DNA of 64,000 bases from Hyaloperonospora brassicae (lineage: Eukaryota; Oomycota; Peronosporomycetes; Peronosporales; Peronosporaceae). The stretch covers positions 992,001-1,056,000 of the forward strand of contig CANTFL010000086.1 in assembly GCA_947650285.1 (NCBI GenBank), given 5' to 3'. A model generated the notes under the pieces. It saw only the letters and a program-made list of their open reading frames with translations. It was not told the DNA's origin and did no database searches. Shown piece after piece: positions 12,389 through 21,483 of the stretch (the first letter of the stretch is position 1; the number at the start of each line of letters is the position of its first letter). Both the position numbers and the translations under genes were made by a program.

Positions 12389-13996
12389 TCAGATACTCGA
12401 GCCAAGCTGCACAATGCGCGGGTAGCACGGCAGCGTAAGAAAATCAACCATCTCGTCTCCTGTCAGCACTTTGCCCATAATCTCTCCGCCAAGTGCCCAC
12501 TTGTGCCCCGGAGCGGCATCGCGGGATCGCTTGTTCACGCACTCTTGTAGAATCTCCAGCACCAACGCTTTCGACACGGTCTTGCCTTCAACAGTCTTGC
12601 TGCGATGACGGATCCACTGCCATACTTGGGCGCGCGAGATCTCAGCTGTCGCAGCGTCCTCCATCTTATTGTGGAGCGGGATACAGCCGCTGCCGCGCAG
12701 CCATGCCTCTGTGTACACGAGCGACACGTCAATGTTCTCGACCAGACCGTTGTAGGTAATTGCGCCAGTTGGAGGCTCCATCAGCTGTGCGGCAGTGATA
12801 TCCTTGCCAGCGTCCGGAATCCACGCAATCTGGTTGGGACCCGACATCTTGCTGAACGCGTCCATTGCAATCTTGACCAGGCCAGGGTGGGCAACCCAAG
12901 TGCCGTCGTGCCCCGCCGCCACTTCGCGCGACTTGTCTTCCACGACAGCCGCCATAAACTTGCGATTCAGCTCCGGGTCGTCCTTGACCGGAATCTGGGC
13001 CGCCATGCCGCCCATGGCGTGGGCGCCCCGACGATGGCACGTGCGAACGAGCAGTTTCACGTACGCAGCCATAAATGGCGTCGTCATGCCGACCGCCGCG
13101 CGGTCGGGCACGACAAACTGCGGGTGGTTGCGGAACTTCTTAATGTACGAAAAGATATAGTCCCAGCGTCCACAATTGAGACCAGAAGAGTGGTCCCGCA
13201 GTTCATACAGCATCTCGTCCATCTGGAACACCGCGAGGATCGTCTCGACCAGCACCGTGGCTCGGATCGAGCCCTGTGGGATGCTCAAGTACCCCTGTGC
13301 CGCGACAAAGACGTCGTTCCAGAGCTTGGCTTCCAAGTGGTGCTCGAGCTTCGGCAAGTAAAAGTACGGCCCCGAGCCCCGTGCCACGAGCGCATGGGCA
13401 TTGTGGAAAAAGTACAGTCCAAAGTCAAACAGCGCGCCCGAGACGACCTGGTTGTCCACGAGCACGTGGGCCTCGTCCAAGTGCCACCCGCGCGGCCGCA
13501 CGAGCAGCGTCGCCACCTGCTCCTTCAACACGTACTGCTTGTGCGTCTGCGGGTGCGTGTACGCAATCGTCCGGCGCACGGCATCCATCAGGTTCACCTG
13601 TCCGTCCACCACATTGCGCCACGTGGGCGCCGTCGAGTCTTCAAAGTCGGCCATAAAGCACTTGGCGCCCGAGTTGAGGGCATTGATCACCATCTTGCGG
13701 TCCACGGGGCCCGTAATCTCGACCCGACGGTCGGCCAAGTCCGCTGGAATGGCCGCTACCGTCCAGTCACTGTCGCGCATGTACCGCGTCGCCGGCAGAA
13801 AGTCCGGCAGCGTGCCAGCGTCCAGCGCCTTCTGCCGCGCGCCACGCGCTGCCAGTAGCGCCTGCCGTCGTGGTTCAAAGTGGGTGTGGAGGAACGCGAG
13901 GAACCGCAAGGCGTCGGGCGTCAACACGCGTCGGAAGGGGTCCGAGACGTGGCCCAGGACGCGGACGTTCGAGGCGGTGACCGACAGGTCCGACAT
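12389..13996 (-). CDS. Malate synthase (glyoxylate cycle)
   Basis: Intronless, 535 residues, the usual length of the A-type enzyme of plants and fungi. It condenses acetyl-CoA and glyoxylate to malate. The family signature is RDHSSGLNCGRWDYIFSYIK, and FMADFEDSTAPTW, HNAHALVARGSGPYFYLPKL and the late acidic motif NKMEDAATAEISR (with the general-base Asp) are all present. The C-terminus is LGSSI, which is not a peroxisomal PTS1 tripeptide of the SKL/SRL kind, and no clear N-terminal PTS2 is visible. Location is therefore uncertain. Expression on fatty acids or acetate is known for the family, not shown here. Confidence 0.95.
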   Translation of the reverse strand: MSDLSVTASNVRVLGHVSDPFRRVLTPDALRFLAFLHTHFEPRRQALLAARGARQKALDAGTLPDFLPATRYMRDSDWTVAAIPADLADRRVEITGPVDRKMVINALNSGAKCFMADFEDSTAPTWRNVVDGQVNLMDAVRRTIAYTHPQTHKQYVLKEQVATLLVRPRGWHLDEAHVLVDNQVVSGALFDFGLYFFHNAHALVARGSGPYFYLPKLEHHLEAKLWNDVFVAAQGYLSIPQGSIRATVLVETILAVFQMDEMLYELRDHSSGLNCGRWDYIFSYIKKFRNHPQFVVPDRAAVGMTTPFMAAYVKLLVRTCHRRGAHAMGGMAAQIPVKDDPELNRKFMAAVVEDKSREVAAGHDGTWVAHPGLVKIAMDAFSKMSGPNQIAWIPDAGKDITAAQLMEPPTGAITYNGLVENIDVSLVYTEAWLRGSGCIPLHNKMEDAATAEISRAQVWQWIRHRSKTVEGKTVSKALVLEILQECVNKRSRDAAPGHKWALGGEIMGKVLTGDEMVDFLTLPCYPRIVQLGSSI

Positions 13997-14998
13997 GACG
14001 CGTTCAGGGGATCCAAAGAGCTGTGGGGCCGACGAGTGCGGTCGCCGGCAAATTCAAAAGTGAGGGCGGAAGTCGAGCGAGCGGTGAGGCGAGTGATCGA
14101 TCTTGAGGCGAAGCGACGCGTGCGGATGCCGACGTGAAAATTGAAGTGCGACGGGTCTTGAAGTTGCAACGGGAGTAGCAGACGGAAGTCGGGGGCGGGA
14201 GATGGATGACTGACGTCGCCTGCGTCACGGCGTCGGCTCGTGTGTTCATGTATAAAAAGCAGGTTGAGCTTTGTTTTGAACGGGGGGAGGGGCTGGAAAA
14301 AGACTCTTTCTAGTACTGTTGGTATTGGCGAACGTTCTATTTGTAGCGGCGGCTGTATTCGAAGTTGCGTCGAGTGTCTGGTCTCGATTGTGGACGGTTT
14401 TCGTCCGACGGTAAATGAATACTGCGCTACGGGCCAGAATAGAGACATTTGAGGTTTAACTCCTAGATACCACAACTTCAACGTGTTCTCTTTTGTAACG
14501 TATAGTGTTTCAAGAGTGGCTTGATAGTACGGATCTCGGCATCGATCGAGGGGTAGTACAGCCGCACGTCTGTTGCTATCATAACTTTTCGATACGACTC
14601 TATCGAGGCACAAGGATCAATGTGATCGGCGACTTCAATCAGCAGCAAGTGGTGCTAAAAATATTCACTGCGCTGGTTGGTGTTGCATCCCGCACGATGG
14701 TGCTAAAGATTGCCTGAAGTGGCAAGGGCCGAAGTAGGGAGTGGATGATGGTGAACAACTGTAAGAGCGAAGGCTACGAGCAGTAGCATGCCACTGAACA
14801 ATAAGACGTCGTGTAGACTTTTTTTGTAGGTCTGGCACAGTCATTCAGCTAATGTTGCGACGACCAGCCACCATCCTCTTCAGCGTAAGTATAATCGAGC
14901 TACTACAGCTCTTTGCCAGAGGAACGCTTTCTGGTCAACGAGCAATTTAGTTCTTCAAGAGAACACGACTCTACGAGTCCACAATCTTAAAGCTTAAG
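13997..14998. other. Promoter side of malate synthase and left flank of the retrotransposon
   Basis: The part next to 13996 should carry the malate synthase promoter. From about 14450 to 14998 I see no gene. The last bases before the LTR (14994-14998, TTAAG) are not repeated after the 3' LTR. Confidence 0.4.
14130..14148 (-). promoter_or_regulatory. Possible initiator element of malate synthase
   Basis: On the minus strand the sequence CACTTCAATTTTCAC carries the CAWTTT core of the oomycete initiator (core at 14137-14143), about 140 bases before the start codon. The TCATT half of the consensus is imperfect. Confidence 0.35.
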
Positions 14999-15389
14999 TG
15001 TAACGGGGCAGCCCGTTACATGAAATTGTCACTTTAAGGAAAGTGACAATAAAGAATATAAAGATGGATATTCTTTAAAACAATATCACCAAAGTGGTGA
15101 TATTAAAGGGTCGACCAAAGGGTCTGTTCATTGGTTGATATCGTGATGATATCAACCCACCAATCGCCGCAAGACGCGCGCAATGAGTGGTGACGAGACG
15201 TCACCATACATGCAGTTATATTAGTATAATTGAATTAAGTCAAACGAAGAGACAGTAGTTTAAAGACTTAATTTATTAATATAACAGTTCTACTTTTACC
15301 CTACCTACGCTTCCTCGCTTGCCACGTGTACGTCTGTCGGGGCACCCAAATCCCTTGCGTTAAGTTACGCAAGGGTGTGCCCCGTTACA
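14999..15389 (+). repeat. 5' LTR
   Basis: It runs from TGTAACGGGG to CCCCGTTACA, 391 bases, matching 22594-22984 except at two sites. The LTR starts with a hairpin (TGTAACGGG / CCCGTTACA), followed by three more in a row (arms at 15026-35/15040-49, 15051-59/15068-76, 15082-90/15096-104). It ends in a nested stem (CGGGGCAC 15338-45 with GTGCCCCG 15377-84, and CCCTTGCGT with ACGCAAGGG inside). Confidence 0.95.
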
Positions 15390-15391
15390 CC

Positions 15392-15409
15392 TGGTAGCAC
15401 TTTGTAGTC
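15392..15409 (+). promoter_or_regulatory. Primer-binding site
   Basis: Two bases after the LTR comes TGGTAGCAC. Its first eight bases fit the complement of the eukaryotic initiator-Met tRNA 3' end (TGGTAGCA), the common Gypsy primer. Confidence 0.6.
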
Positions 15410-15433
15410 CTTCCAAGGACCACATCATCCAAC

Positions 15434-16588
15434 ATGAACATGTTGGATGAAGAAGACACCTTTCACGCCACGCGTGAAGGGTTTACCCATTTGAGTGACA
15501 TCGAATGGGGTGCGGTAGAACGAATGAGTTCTACCGTAGGCGAACTCGTCGTCAGCACCATGTTGGAGTCTCTAGACAGAGACCAACAACATGCCGCTAT
15601 CGCCAAGTTCATTCAGAATGAACTTGCTCTCGAGAGGGAGAAAGTAGCCTTGCTTCACCAGCAAGGCTCTCAACAGGCCGAGCAGTTGAGAGAACTCGGT
15701 GCTCAACAGACGGAGCTGTTGAGACAGCAGCAATTCCATGCTGCTGTGGGCGGGACGGCGCATGCGCGTCGTCCCGAAGTCATGAAAGTCGACATCTCCA
15801 AGTACAGTGGAGTCCCGGAGGACTCCCTGTTACTATGGTTTGTCGAACTCGACAGAGCCCTAAGGGCTCGTCGCGTCGAAGATGAGCAAATGAAACTCAC
15901 ATTTGCTCAGACCCACTTGGCAGGGCGTGCCAAAACTTGGTCCCTGGGACTCGAGAGTAGCGACCCAAATGTGTTTAGGTCGCTAGATGACTTCAAGTCC
16001 CGGCTCAGACAAACGTTTGAGCCGCCACGTGCTGAGTTCAGGGCTCGCTCAGAGCTCCTGAAACTCAAGCAGGGTAAGCGTGATGTGCACGCTTACGCAC
16101 AACATATACGACTCCTTGCGAGTAGTATAACTGCCAACCCAGTACATGAACACACGTTGATTACGGTGTTCATGCAAGGGCTCGCAGAAGGGCCCGTCAG
16201 GAGCCACCTGTTCCGCCTTGAGCTGAATACGCTTGAAGAAGCGATATCAGCCGCGGAACAGGAAGACTTTAGCATGAGACAGGCTCATGCTAGCTCAAAC
16301 TCTTACCGTCCACCGAGACGACAAGAGATCGGAGGTCCAGAACCAATGGACCTCTGCTATGTTGAGAGCGAGAGACCTCGCTCTACAAACAACAAGCGAT
16401 TGCAGAGGTGCAATCGCTGTCAGAAGTTAGGGCACTACGCATACGAGTGTAGTGCTCCACGCCCAGTACCAAACAGTACTGAGCGAAATGGACGACCTTT
16501 TGCCAGAAAGGGCAATGGGCGTGGGTCCAGCGCTGTTGCGAAGCCGCAACAGCGAGACGGACCATCAAAAAATGGTCGGGGTCAGTAG
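15434..16588 (+). CDS. gag: Retrotransposon Gag with CCHC zinc knuckle
   Basis: 384 residues. The N-terminal part is acidic with a Gln-rich helix, followed by the retrotransposon capsid-like core (ISKYSGVPEDSLLLWF, AGRAKTW, LKQG..DVHAYAQHIR, FMQGL). A single zinc knuckle CNRCQKLGHYAYEC (C-x2-C-x4-H-x4-C) lies near the basic C-terminus. The protein packages element RNA into virus-like particles (family knowledge). The frame ends in TAG at 16586-16588. The protease frame is open across this point in the +1 register and contains an A run (CAAAAAATGG) just upstream, so a frameshift could link Gag to Pro. Confidence 0.92.
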   Translation: MNMLDEEDTFHATREGFTHLSDIEWGAVERMSSTVGELVVSTMLESLDRDQQHAAIAKFIQNELALEREKVALLHQQGSQQAEQLRELGAQQTELLRQQQFHAAVGGTAHARRPEVMKVDISKYSGVPEDSLLLWFVELDRALRARRVEDEQMKLTFAQTHLAGRAKTWSLGLESSDPNVFRSLDDFKSRLRQTFEPPRAEFRARSELLKLKQGKRDVHAYAQHIRLLASSITANPVHEHTLITVFMQGLAEGPVRSHLFRLELNTLEEAISAAEQEDFSMRQAHASSNSYRPPRRQEIGGPEPMDLCYVESERPRSTNNKRLQRCNRCQKLGHYAYECSAPRPVPNSTERNGRPFARKGNGRGSSAVAKPQQRDGPSKNGRGQ

Positions 16589-16887
16589 GGGCGGAGCGCC
16601 CTACTGATCCAGCAACCTCAAGAGAATTTGCAAATCTCTTGACGAAAGTTGCTCCAGATACACAATCATTGTGTGTCTCTGCACCTGGTGATGACGTTTC
16701 GCTCATCACCTTGAAGTTGGAAGCGACAAATGATTTGTCGCTTCGTGCCCTAGTAGACTGTGGGGCGTCGAACAATTTTGTTCGTCGCCAGTCACTAGAG
16801 GGTCGTAGGCTCAAGTTCGTTGAGCGCGACATTCCCCCTCACAAGGATGACGGTGCGCCTTGCAACAGGCGCATCGATAACCGTTGA
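16588..16887 (+). CDS. pro: Retrotransposon protease segment
   Basis: This is a frame +1 relative to gag, with the aspartic protease active-site motif LVDCGASNNFV (a DCGAS variant of D-S/T-G-A). Its homology to the family ends within a C run near 16834-16838. The rest of the protease (TRMTVRLATGAS onward, with the VILGLPWL flap-side motif) continues in the next frame. The short tail after the shift in this frame is not conserved. The break may be a mutation, a base-calling error or a slippage site. Confidence 0.75.
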   Translation, partial: GAERPTDPATSREFANLLTKVAPDTQSLCVSAPGDDVSLITLKLEATNDLSLRALVDCGASNNFVRRQSLEGRRLKFVERDIPPHKDDGAPCNRRIDNR

Positions 16888-19800
16888 GAAACGTGTAGTA
16901 GGAATCCACTACACGTTAGAGGGCGAACAGTACGATGATGACTTCATCGTACTAGATCTGGATGACAAATTTGATGTCATCCTGGGATTACCTTGGCTCA
17001 GAAAGTACGAGCCAAGAGTGAGCTGGCAGCATCGATCCGTGAAGATGCCTGCTGCTTGTTCATCAGATGGCCATCTGATGAACATCTTGGAGCGTCCACA
17101 AGCGTGTGGATGTTCTGCGAGTGAGTGCGATGGCCTCACTTGCGGTACGGTCGTTAGCACGACTGCACAAGATCACAGTGTAGTTGATCACTACACTGTG
17201 GAGCAAGCTCCCGGCGGCTGTACAGAAGTACAGGCTGCGCCGAAGGTCCACCACTCGAATAAGTCGAGTGGACCGGGACATGGATGCATGCCTAGCGGGC
17301 AGCATCTTAGAAGAAAGAAGTCTGTTGCCCCCAAGGGGCAACATGAAAATCCTAGGTCGACTGGAGAGTCGACCGTAGAGGATCGGTTCCTGACTGTGGT
17401 TGCACAGCCACAGTCGGAAGACGTCGAGGGAATAAGTCCCCACGTACTTGAGGAAGGAATTCCTCAAGAGTCGCTTGCTGAGGGATTAGGCCCTCAGCAA
17501 CCTGTGGAAGCAAGTTCCCAGGAAGAAACCGAGACGTTGAACGTCTTGGTTAATGACGGATCAAGCGTAGGCGCTTATACGCTTGATCTGATTGTGCCTC
17601 CGAAGTTGACTTCGGAGATAACTCAGTTGCCAACGCTAGAACCGAAACGGTTCTTGCGTGATCTGCGTAGTGGCAAAGTCAAGCAGATCTGCATACTCGT
17701 CACAGAGGACGAGTATGTGACCGACATTCGGTCGGCAACAGTATTTGCTGAGAACGAACGGGTTCTCAGCAGCTCATCGATGGACGAAAGTGTCCTCGAT
17801 GAGAAGACTCGGATTGAGCGATACGCGTCCCAATCCTGGGAGTCACTTCAGGCAAATCCTTTGTATAAGGATTTGATCGAATTCAGGGATGTGTTCCCTG
17901 AATCCGTACCTTGCGAGTTGCCTAAGGACAAAGGCACTCGACACGAGATCGAGCTCAAACCGGGCTCGAAATACTGTGTCATGAAGCAGTGGCCACTGCC
18001 TCGTGAACAAGTGATAGCGATCGACAAGTTCTTTGCCGATCGCTTAGCAGCGGGCCATGTGAGGGAATCAACATCCCCTCACAGCTCTCCGACCTTCTGT
18101 GTGCGAAAGGCCACAGGAGGGTGGCGGATAGTGCACGCATTCAACAAGTTGAATGCTGCAACGGTACCGGCTCAGACGCCGATACCGAGGAAGGACGTAA
18201 TCATAGATGGTATGTCAAAGAGTACCATCTTTTCGTCCATGGATCTGATGGATGGATTCTATCAGATCCTGATGCGTGAACGGGACGTCCCGTTCACGGC
18301 AGTGAGTACCCCCAGCGGGATGCTGTGGGAGTGGCTAGTGATGCCACAGGGGCTGAGTAATGCCCCTGCAACATTCAACAGATGTGTAACAAATCTGTTG
18401 AGACCGGTGCGAGACTTCGCACCGAGTTACTTCGACGATGTGTTCGTCCATAGCCGGGCTATGGACGGAAAGACGGACGTTGAAGTTCACAGAACTCACG
18501 TTCGTCAGGTTCTTCAACTTATGCGCAAGCATAAGTTGTACGCCAACCTCAAGAAGTGTATATTCGCGGCTAGCGAAATACCACTTCTTGGGTGCATCGT
18601 GGGTAAACACGGCGTACGCCCTGATCCCGAAAAGATCAAGGCGATCACCGACTGGCCAGTGCCAGTCGATGTCAAGGGACTAAGGAAGTTCCTTGGTCTT
18701 GCGGCGTACTTGCACAAGTACTCGCGCAACTACGCCGAGATGACTGTTCATCTTTCTTGCTTGCTCAAGAAAAATGTCAAGTGGTCATGGAACGCTGAGT
18801 GCCAGCGTTCCTTTGAAGGTATCAAGCGGAGCTTGATGCAATCGCCGATCTTGGCGATTGCAGATCAGGACAGACCATTTCATGTGGTCTGTGACGCCAG
18901 CGATTTCGCAATCGGCTGTGCGTTAATGCAGTTCGATGCAGATGGCGCGGAGCGCGTCATCTGTTATCAGTCGCGTCAGCTGCAAGCAGCTGAGCGTAAT
19001 TACCCAGTGCATGACAAGGAACTCCTTGCCATGAAATACGCACTGGCTAAGTTTCGCGTCTATCTCTTGGGAGATAGACCGTTTGTTGTCTACACGGACC
19101 ATGCGTCATTACGCACGGCCGTAAACAGCCCACACCTCTCGCAAAGAATGGCGAGGTGGCTGTCTTTCTTCGCGGAGTATAACTTCTCCGTGGAGTATAA
19201 ACCGGGACGACTCAATGTCGTCGCGGATGCTCTTTCGCGCCGGCCCGATTTCGAGCCGGACGCACAATCCAACAGTGAGGATAAGCCCACTGTTGCGACA
19301 CTGTCAGTCAGTGTCCCGTCGTCAAGTTTACTTGACGACGTACGAAAGGCATACGCGGAAGATAAGGATCTTCTGCGATTGATGGATCATCTGGTGAATC
19401 CATCCAGTAAATCCATGAGGGATTTACCGGCTTTGTACCGATCCTCATCGGATCGGTATAGTACACGCAACGGATTGCTGTACTATACAGCTGTTGCCGA
19501 CGACACGCCTCGTGTCGTCGTACCCGCTCATCATGATTTGCGGTTGCGCATCATGTACGAGTGTCACGATGCCCCAACAAGCGGCCATCGTGGAAGGGAA
19601 AAGACTTACCTCACGGTAAGTCGTGACTTTTACTGGCCCCGCCAGTATCAGTTTGTTCGCAAGTACATACGTGCTTGCGAAGTTTGTCAACGGGTGAAGC
19701 CTAGTCCTTCATCCCGTGCGCCATTGCAGCCTCTGCCTGTTCCGACAGAGTGCTGGCAGTCCGTTTCAATGGACTTCGTCTTCGGGTTTCCCGAAGACGC

Positions 19801-20503
19801 TCACAAGAATAATGGTATTCTTGTGTTTGTAGACCGATTCAGCAAGATGGTCCATCTTGCTGCTGTCCCTGAGTCAATCAAGGCTCAAGGTTGTGCTCGT
19901 GTCTTTCTAGACACGGTCTTTAGACTCCACGGGTTACCCCGTGAACTCGTATCCGACCGTGACCCTCGGTTCACGGCGGAATTTTGGCAAACCGTGTTCC
20001 ATACTCTCGGAACACGATTGAAGATGTCCACTTCTGACCATCCAGAAACAGATGGTCAGACGGAACGTGCGAACCGTGTCCTCGAAGAGATTCTTCGAGG
20101 ATATGTCCACTCGTTTCCGAGTTGGAGCGAATTCCTACCCATGGTGGAATTCGCCATCAATAATTCGGTGCATGCTTCAACACAGCACACACCGTTTTAC
20201 GTGAATGGCCTACGCCATCCACGAGTGCCCACCCTTATAGAGTGTAACTCTTGGATAAGGGGGGGGGGACTCGCTCGAGCAAAAACCGTTTTGGCTCTTG
20301 CTCATCACGTGTCGACGCAAACGTCGTCACGTATGATGCCGATGTCGATCAAGTCGACATCGATGAAGAAGATCATCTCAATAATAGCGAAGACGCTATT
20401 ATTGATTCGGATGATGATGACGATGCTGGTATATTCAGCATCGCCAACGATTATGTCAGCGAGGAAGAAGACAACCTCGCTGAAGAAGAGAGCAATCTCT
20501 TAG
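16820..20503 (+). CDS. pol: Pol: protease end, reverse transcriptase, RNase H, integrase core
   Basis: The open frame is 1,227 residues. In order it holds the end of the protease (FDVILGLPWLRKYEP) and an Asp/Ser-rich linker. The RT fingers-palm follow (WRIVHAFNKLNAATVPAQTP, SSMDLMDGFYQI, LVMPQGLSNAPATFNR, catalytic YFDD near 18428). Next are RNase H (VVCDASDFAIGCALMQ, NYPVHDKELLA, VYTDHASLR), then the zinc-binding HHCC region (H..GHRG..KT, CEVCQRVK) and the integrase core with D (SMDFV), D (SDRDPRF) and E (QTERANRVLEE). Homology stops at a run of ten G at 20259-20268, after which the true continuation lies in another frame. The last 75 or so residues here are out of frame. Confidence 0.92.
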   Translation: MSATFPLTRMTVRLATGASITVEKRVVGIHYTLEGEQYDDDFIVLDLDDKFDVILGLPWLRKYEPRVSWQHRSVKMPAACSSDGHLMNILERPQACGCSASECDGLTCGTVVSTTAQDHSVVDHYTVEQAPGGCTEVQAAPKVHHSNKSSGPGHGCMPSGQHLRRKKSVAPKGQHENPRSTGESTVEDRFLTVVAQPQSEDVEGISPHVLEEGIPQESLAEGLGPQQPVEASSQEETETLNVLVNDGSSVGAYTLDLIVPPKLTSEITQLPTLEPKRFLRDLRSGKVKQICILVTEDEYVTDIRSATVFAENERVLSSSSMDESVLDEKTRIERYASQSWESLQANPLYKDLIEFRDVFPESVPCELPKDKGTRHEIELKPGSKYCVMKQWPLPREQVIAIDKFFADRLAAGHVRESTSPHSSPTFCVRKATGGWRIVHAFNKLNAATVPAQTPIPRKDVIIDGMSKSTIFSSMDLMDGFYQILMRERDVPFTAVSTPSGMLWEWLVMPQGLSNAPATFNRCVTNLLRPVRDFAPSYFDDVFVHSRAMDGKTDVEVHRTHVRQVLQLMRKHKLYANLKKCIFAASEIPLLGCIVGKHGVRPDPEKIKAITDWPVPVDVKGLRKFLGLAAYLHKYSRNYAEMTVHLSCLLKKNVKWSWNAECQRSFEGIKRSLMQSPILAIADQDRPFHVVCDASDFAIGCALMQFDADGAERVICYQSRQLQAAERNYPVHDKELLAMKYALAKFRVYLLGDRPFVVYTDHASLRTAVNSPHLSQRMARWLSFFAEYNFSVEYKPGRLNVVADALSRRPDFEPDAQSNSEDKPTVATLSVSVPSSSLLDDVRKAYAEDKDLLRLMDHLVNPSSKSMRDLPALYRSSSDRYSTRNGLLYYTAVADDTPRVVVPAHHDLRLRIMYECHDAPTSGHRGREKTYLTVSRDFYWPRQYQFVRKYIRACEVCQRVKPSPSSRAPLQPLPVPTECWQSVSMDFVFGFPEDAHKNNGILVFVDRFSKMVHLAAVPESIKAQGCARVFLDTVFRLHGLPRELVSDRDPRFTAEFWQTVFHTLGTRLKMSTSDHPETDGQTERANRVLEEILRGYVHSFPSWSEFLPMVEFAINNSVHASTQHTPFYVNGLRHPRVPTLIECNSWIRGGGLARAKTVLALAHHVSTQTSSRMMPMSIKSTSMKKIISIIAKTLLLIRMMMTMLVYSASPTIMSARKKTTSLKKRAIS

Positions 20504-21483
20504 CAGTGCGCACGAAGCGCACTGCCAGACAAAACAAAGAGTCAGCAGAGAACTTCCTGCTGACTCGAGAAGCGGTAGTCCGTTTCGTTCAGGACTCCAT
20601 CGCAAATGCGGTGGACCGTCAGAAACGGAACGCAGACAAGAATGGAAGAGCAAATGTTCTTTCATTTAAGGTTAACGACCTAGTACTACTGTCAACGGTA
20701 AACCTACCTGGACATGCAGTCACTAGTGTCGGCAGTAGCAAACTACTGCCGAAATACATTGGGCCATTTCGAGTGTTGCATCGCAAGGGCAATGCATACA
20801 CACTCGAATTGCCACGTAGGATGCGCACGCATCCTACGTTTTACGTGGGGAGGCTCAGGTCGTACTGTCAGTACGAGCCTTCTTCTTCCGATGAAGATAG
20901 CCCCCACGTTCAAGAACATCCATCAAGTTCTTGCGTTCGCGCTCCAGACGATCCGTCTGGTCGCGCAGATATGATACCTCGGTATTCAACCGAGATATCT
21001 CCCCGCGAGCTGTCGCCAGCTCGCCGAATAGGGAGCGGACATCCCGCTCGACCTGAAGCTGCGCCGTGGCATAATCGGCGCGATCCCTCGCCCGATCAGC
21101 CTCGTGACCCTTGCGGTTCTTCCGCACGGTATCGGTCAAAGCGTAGCGCCGATCGCGCTCGTGCTTCAAGTCATCGCGCAATTCATCGATTGCGCGATCC
21201 ATCTCGTAAGGGTCGAGATGGTGAACAGAATCATCTGGAGGAGGTCTTTCCTCCTCCACCACATCCTTTGGTGGATGCTCACGGTGATCAACGCTTTCTA
21301 GTGGAGCGTATCTTGAATCACCGTGACGATTCAGGATCAAGGACGAGCTACCTCGTCCAGTGGCGGGGGTATCCACCCTCTTGGAACAGCTGGGAGCCCC
21401 GCTCTCAGCTGTTGATGGATGTTGAAGGTCTCGTCCGCCAGTATGACGAGACCCATCCGATGAGTCCTGTGGCCCATCGGTAA
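20251..21483 (+). CDS. pol: Pol continuation: acidic insert, integrase GPY/F-like module and chromodomain
   Basis: This frame takes over after the ten-G run. It starts with a very acidic insert (runs of Asp and Glu) and then an integrase C-terminal stretch ([49 protein letters not shown], the GPY/F-type module). A low-complexity Arg/Pro/Ser linker follows, and the end is a chromodomain ([32 protein letters not shown]). The chromodomain probably guides integration into histone-marked chromatin, as in other chromoviruses. From 20855 on the opposite strand is also an open frame. Confidence 0.9.
   Translation: MDKGGGTRSSKNRFGSCSSRVDANVVTYDADVDQVDIDEEDHLNNSEDAIIDSDDDDDAGIFSIANDYVSEEEDNLAEEESNLLAVRTKRTARQNKESAENFLLTREAVVRFVQDSIANAVDRQKRNADKNGRANVLSFKVNDLVLLSTVNLPGHAVTSVGSSKLLPKYIGPFRVLHRKGNAYTLELPRRMRTHPTFYVGRLRSYCQYEPSSSDEDSPHVQEHPSSSCVRAPDDPSGRADMIPRYSTEISPRELSPARRIGSGHPARPEAAPWHNRRDPSPDQPRDPCGSSARYRSKRSADRARASSHRAIHRLRDPSRKGRDGEQNHLEEVFPPPPHPLVDAHGDQRFLVERILNHRDDSGSRTSYLVQWRGYPPSWNSWEPRSQLLMDVEGLVRQYDETHPMSPVAHR

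Noticed and set aside
12605..13858. 417-residue plus-strand open frame opposite malate synthase
   Set aside because: It is a shadow of a GC-rich, intronless coding gene: Arg/His/Val-rich, no domain, and exactly opposite a fully conserved enzyme.
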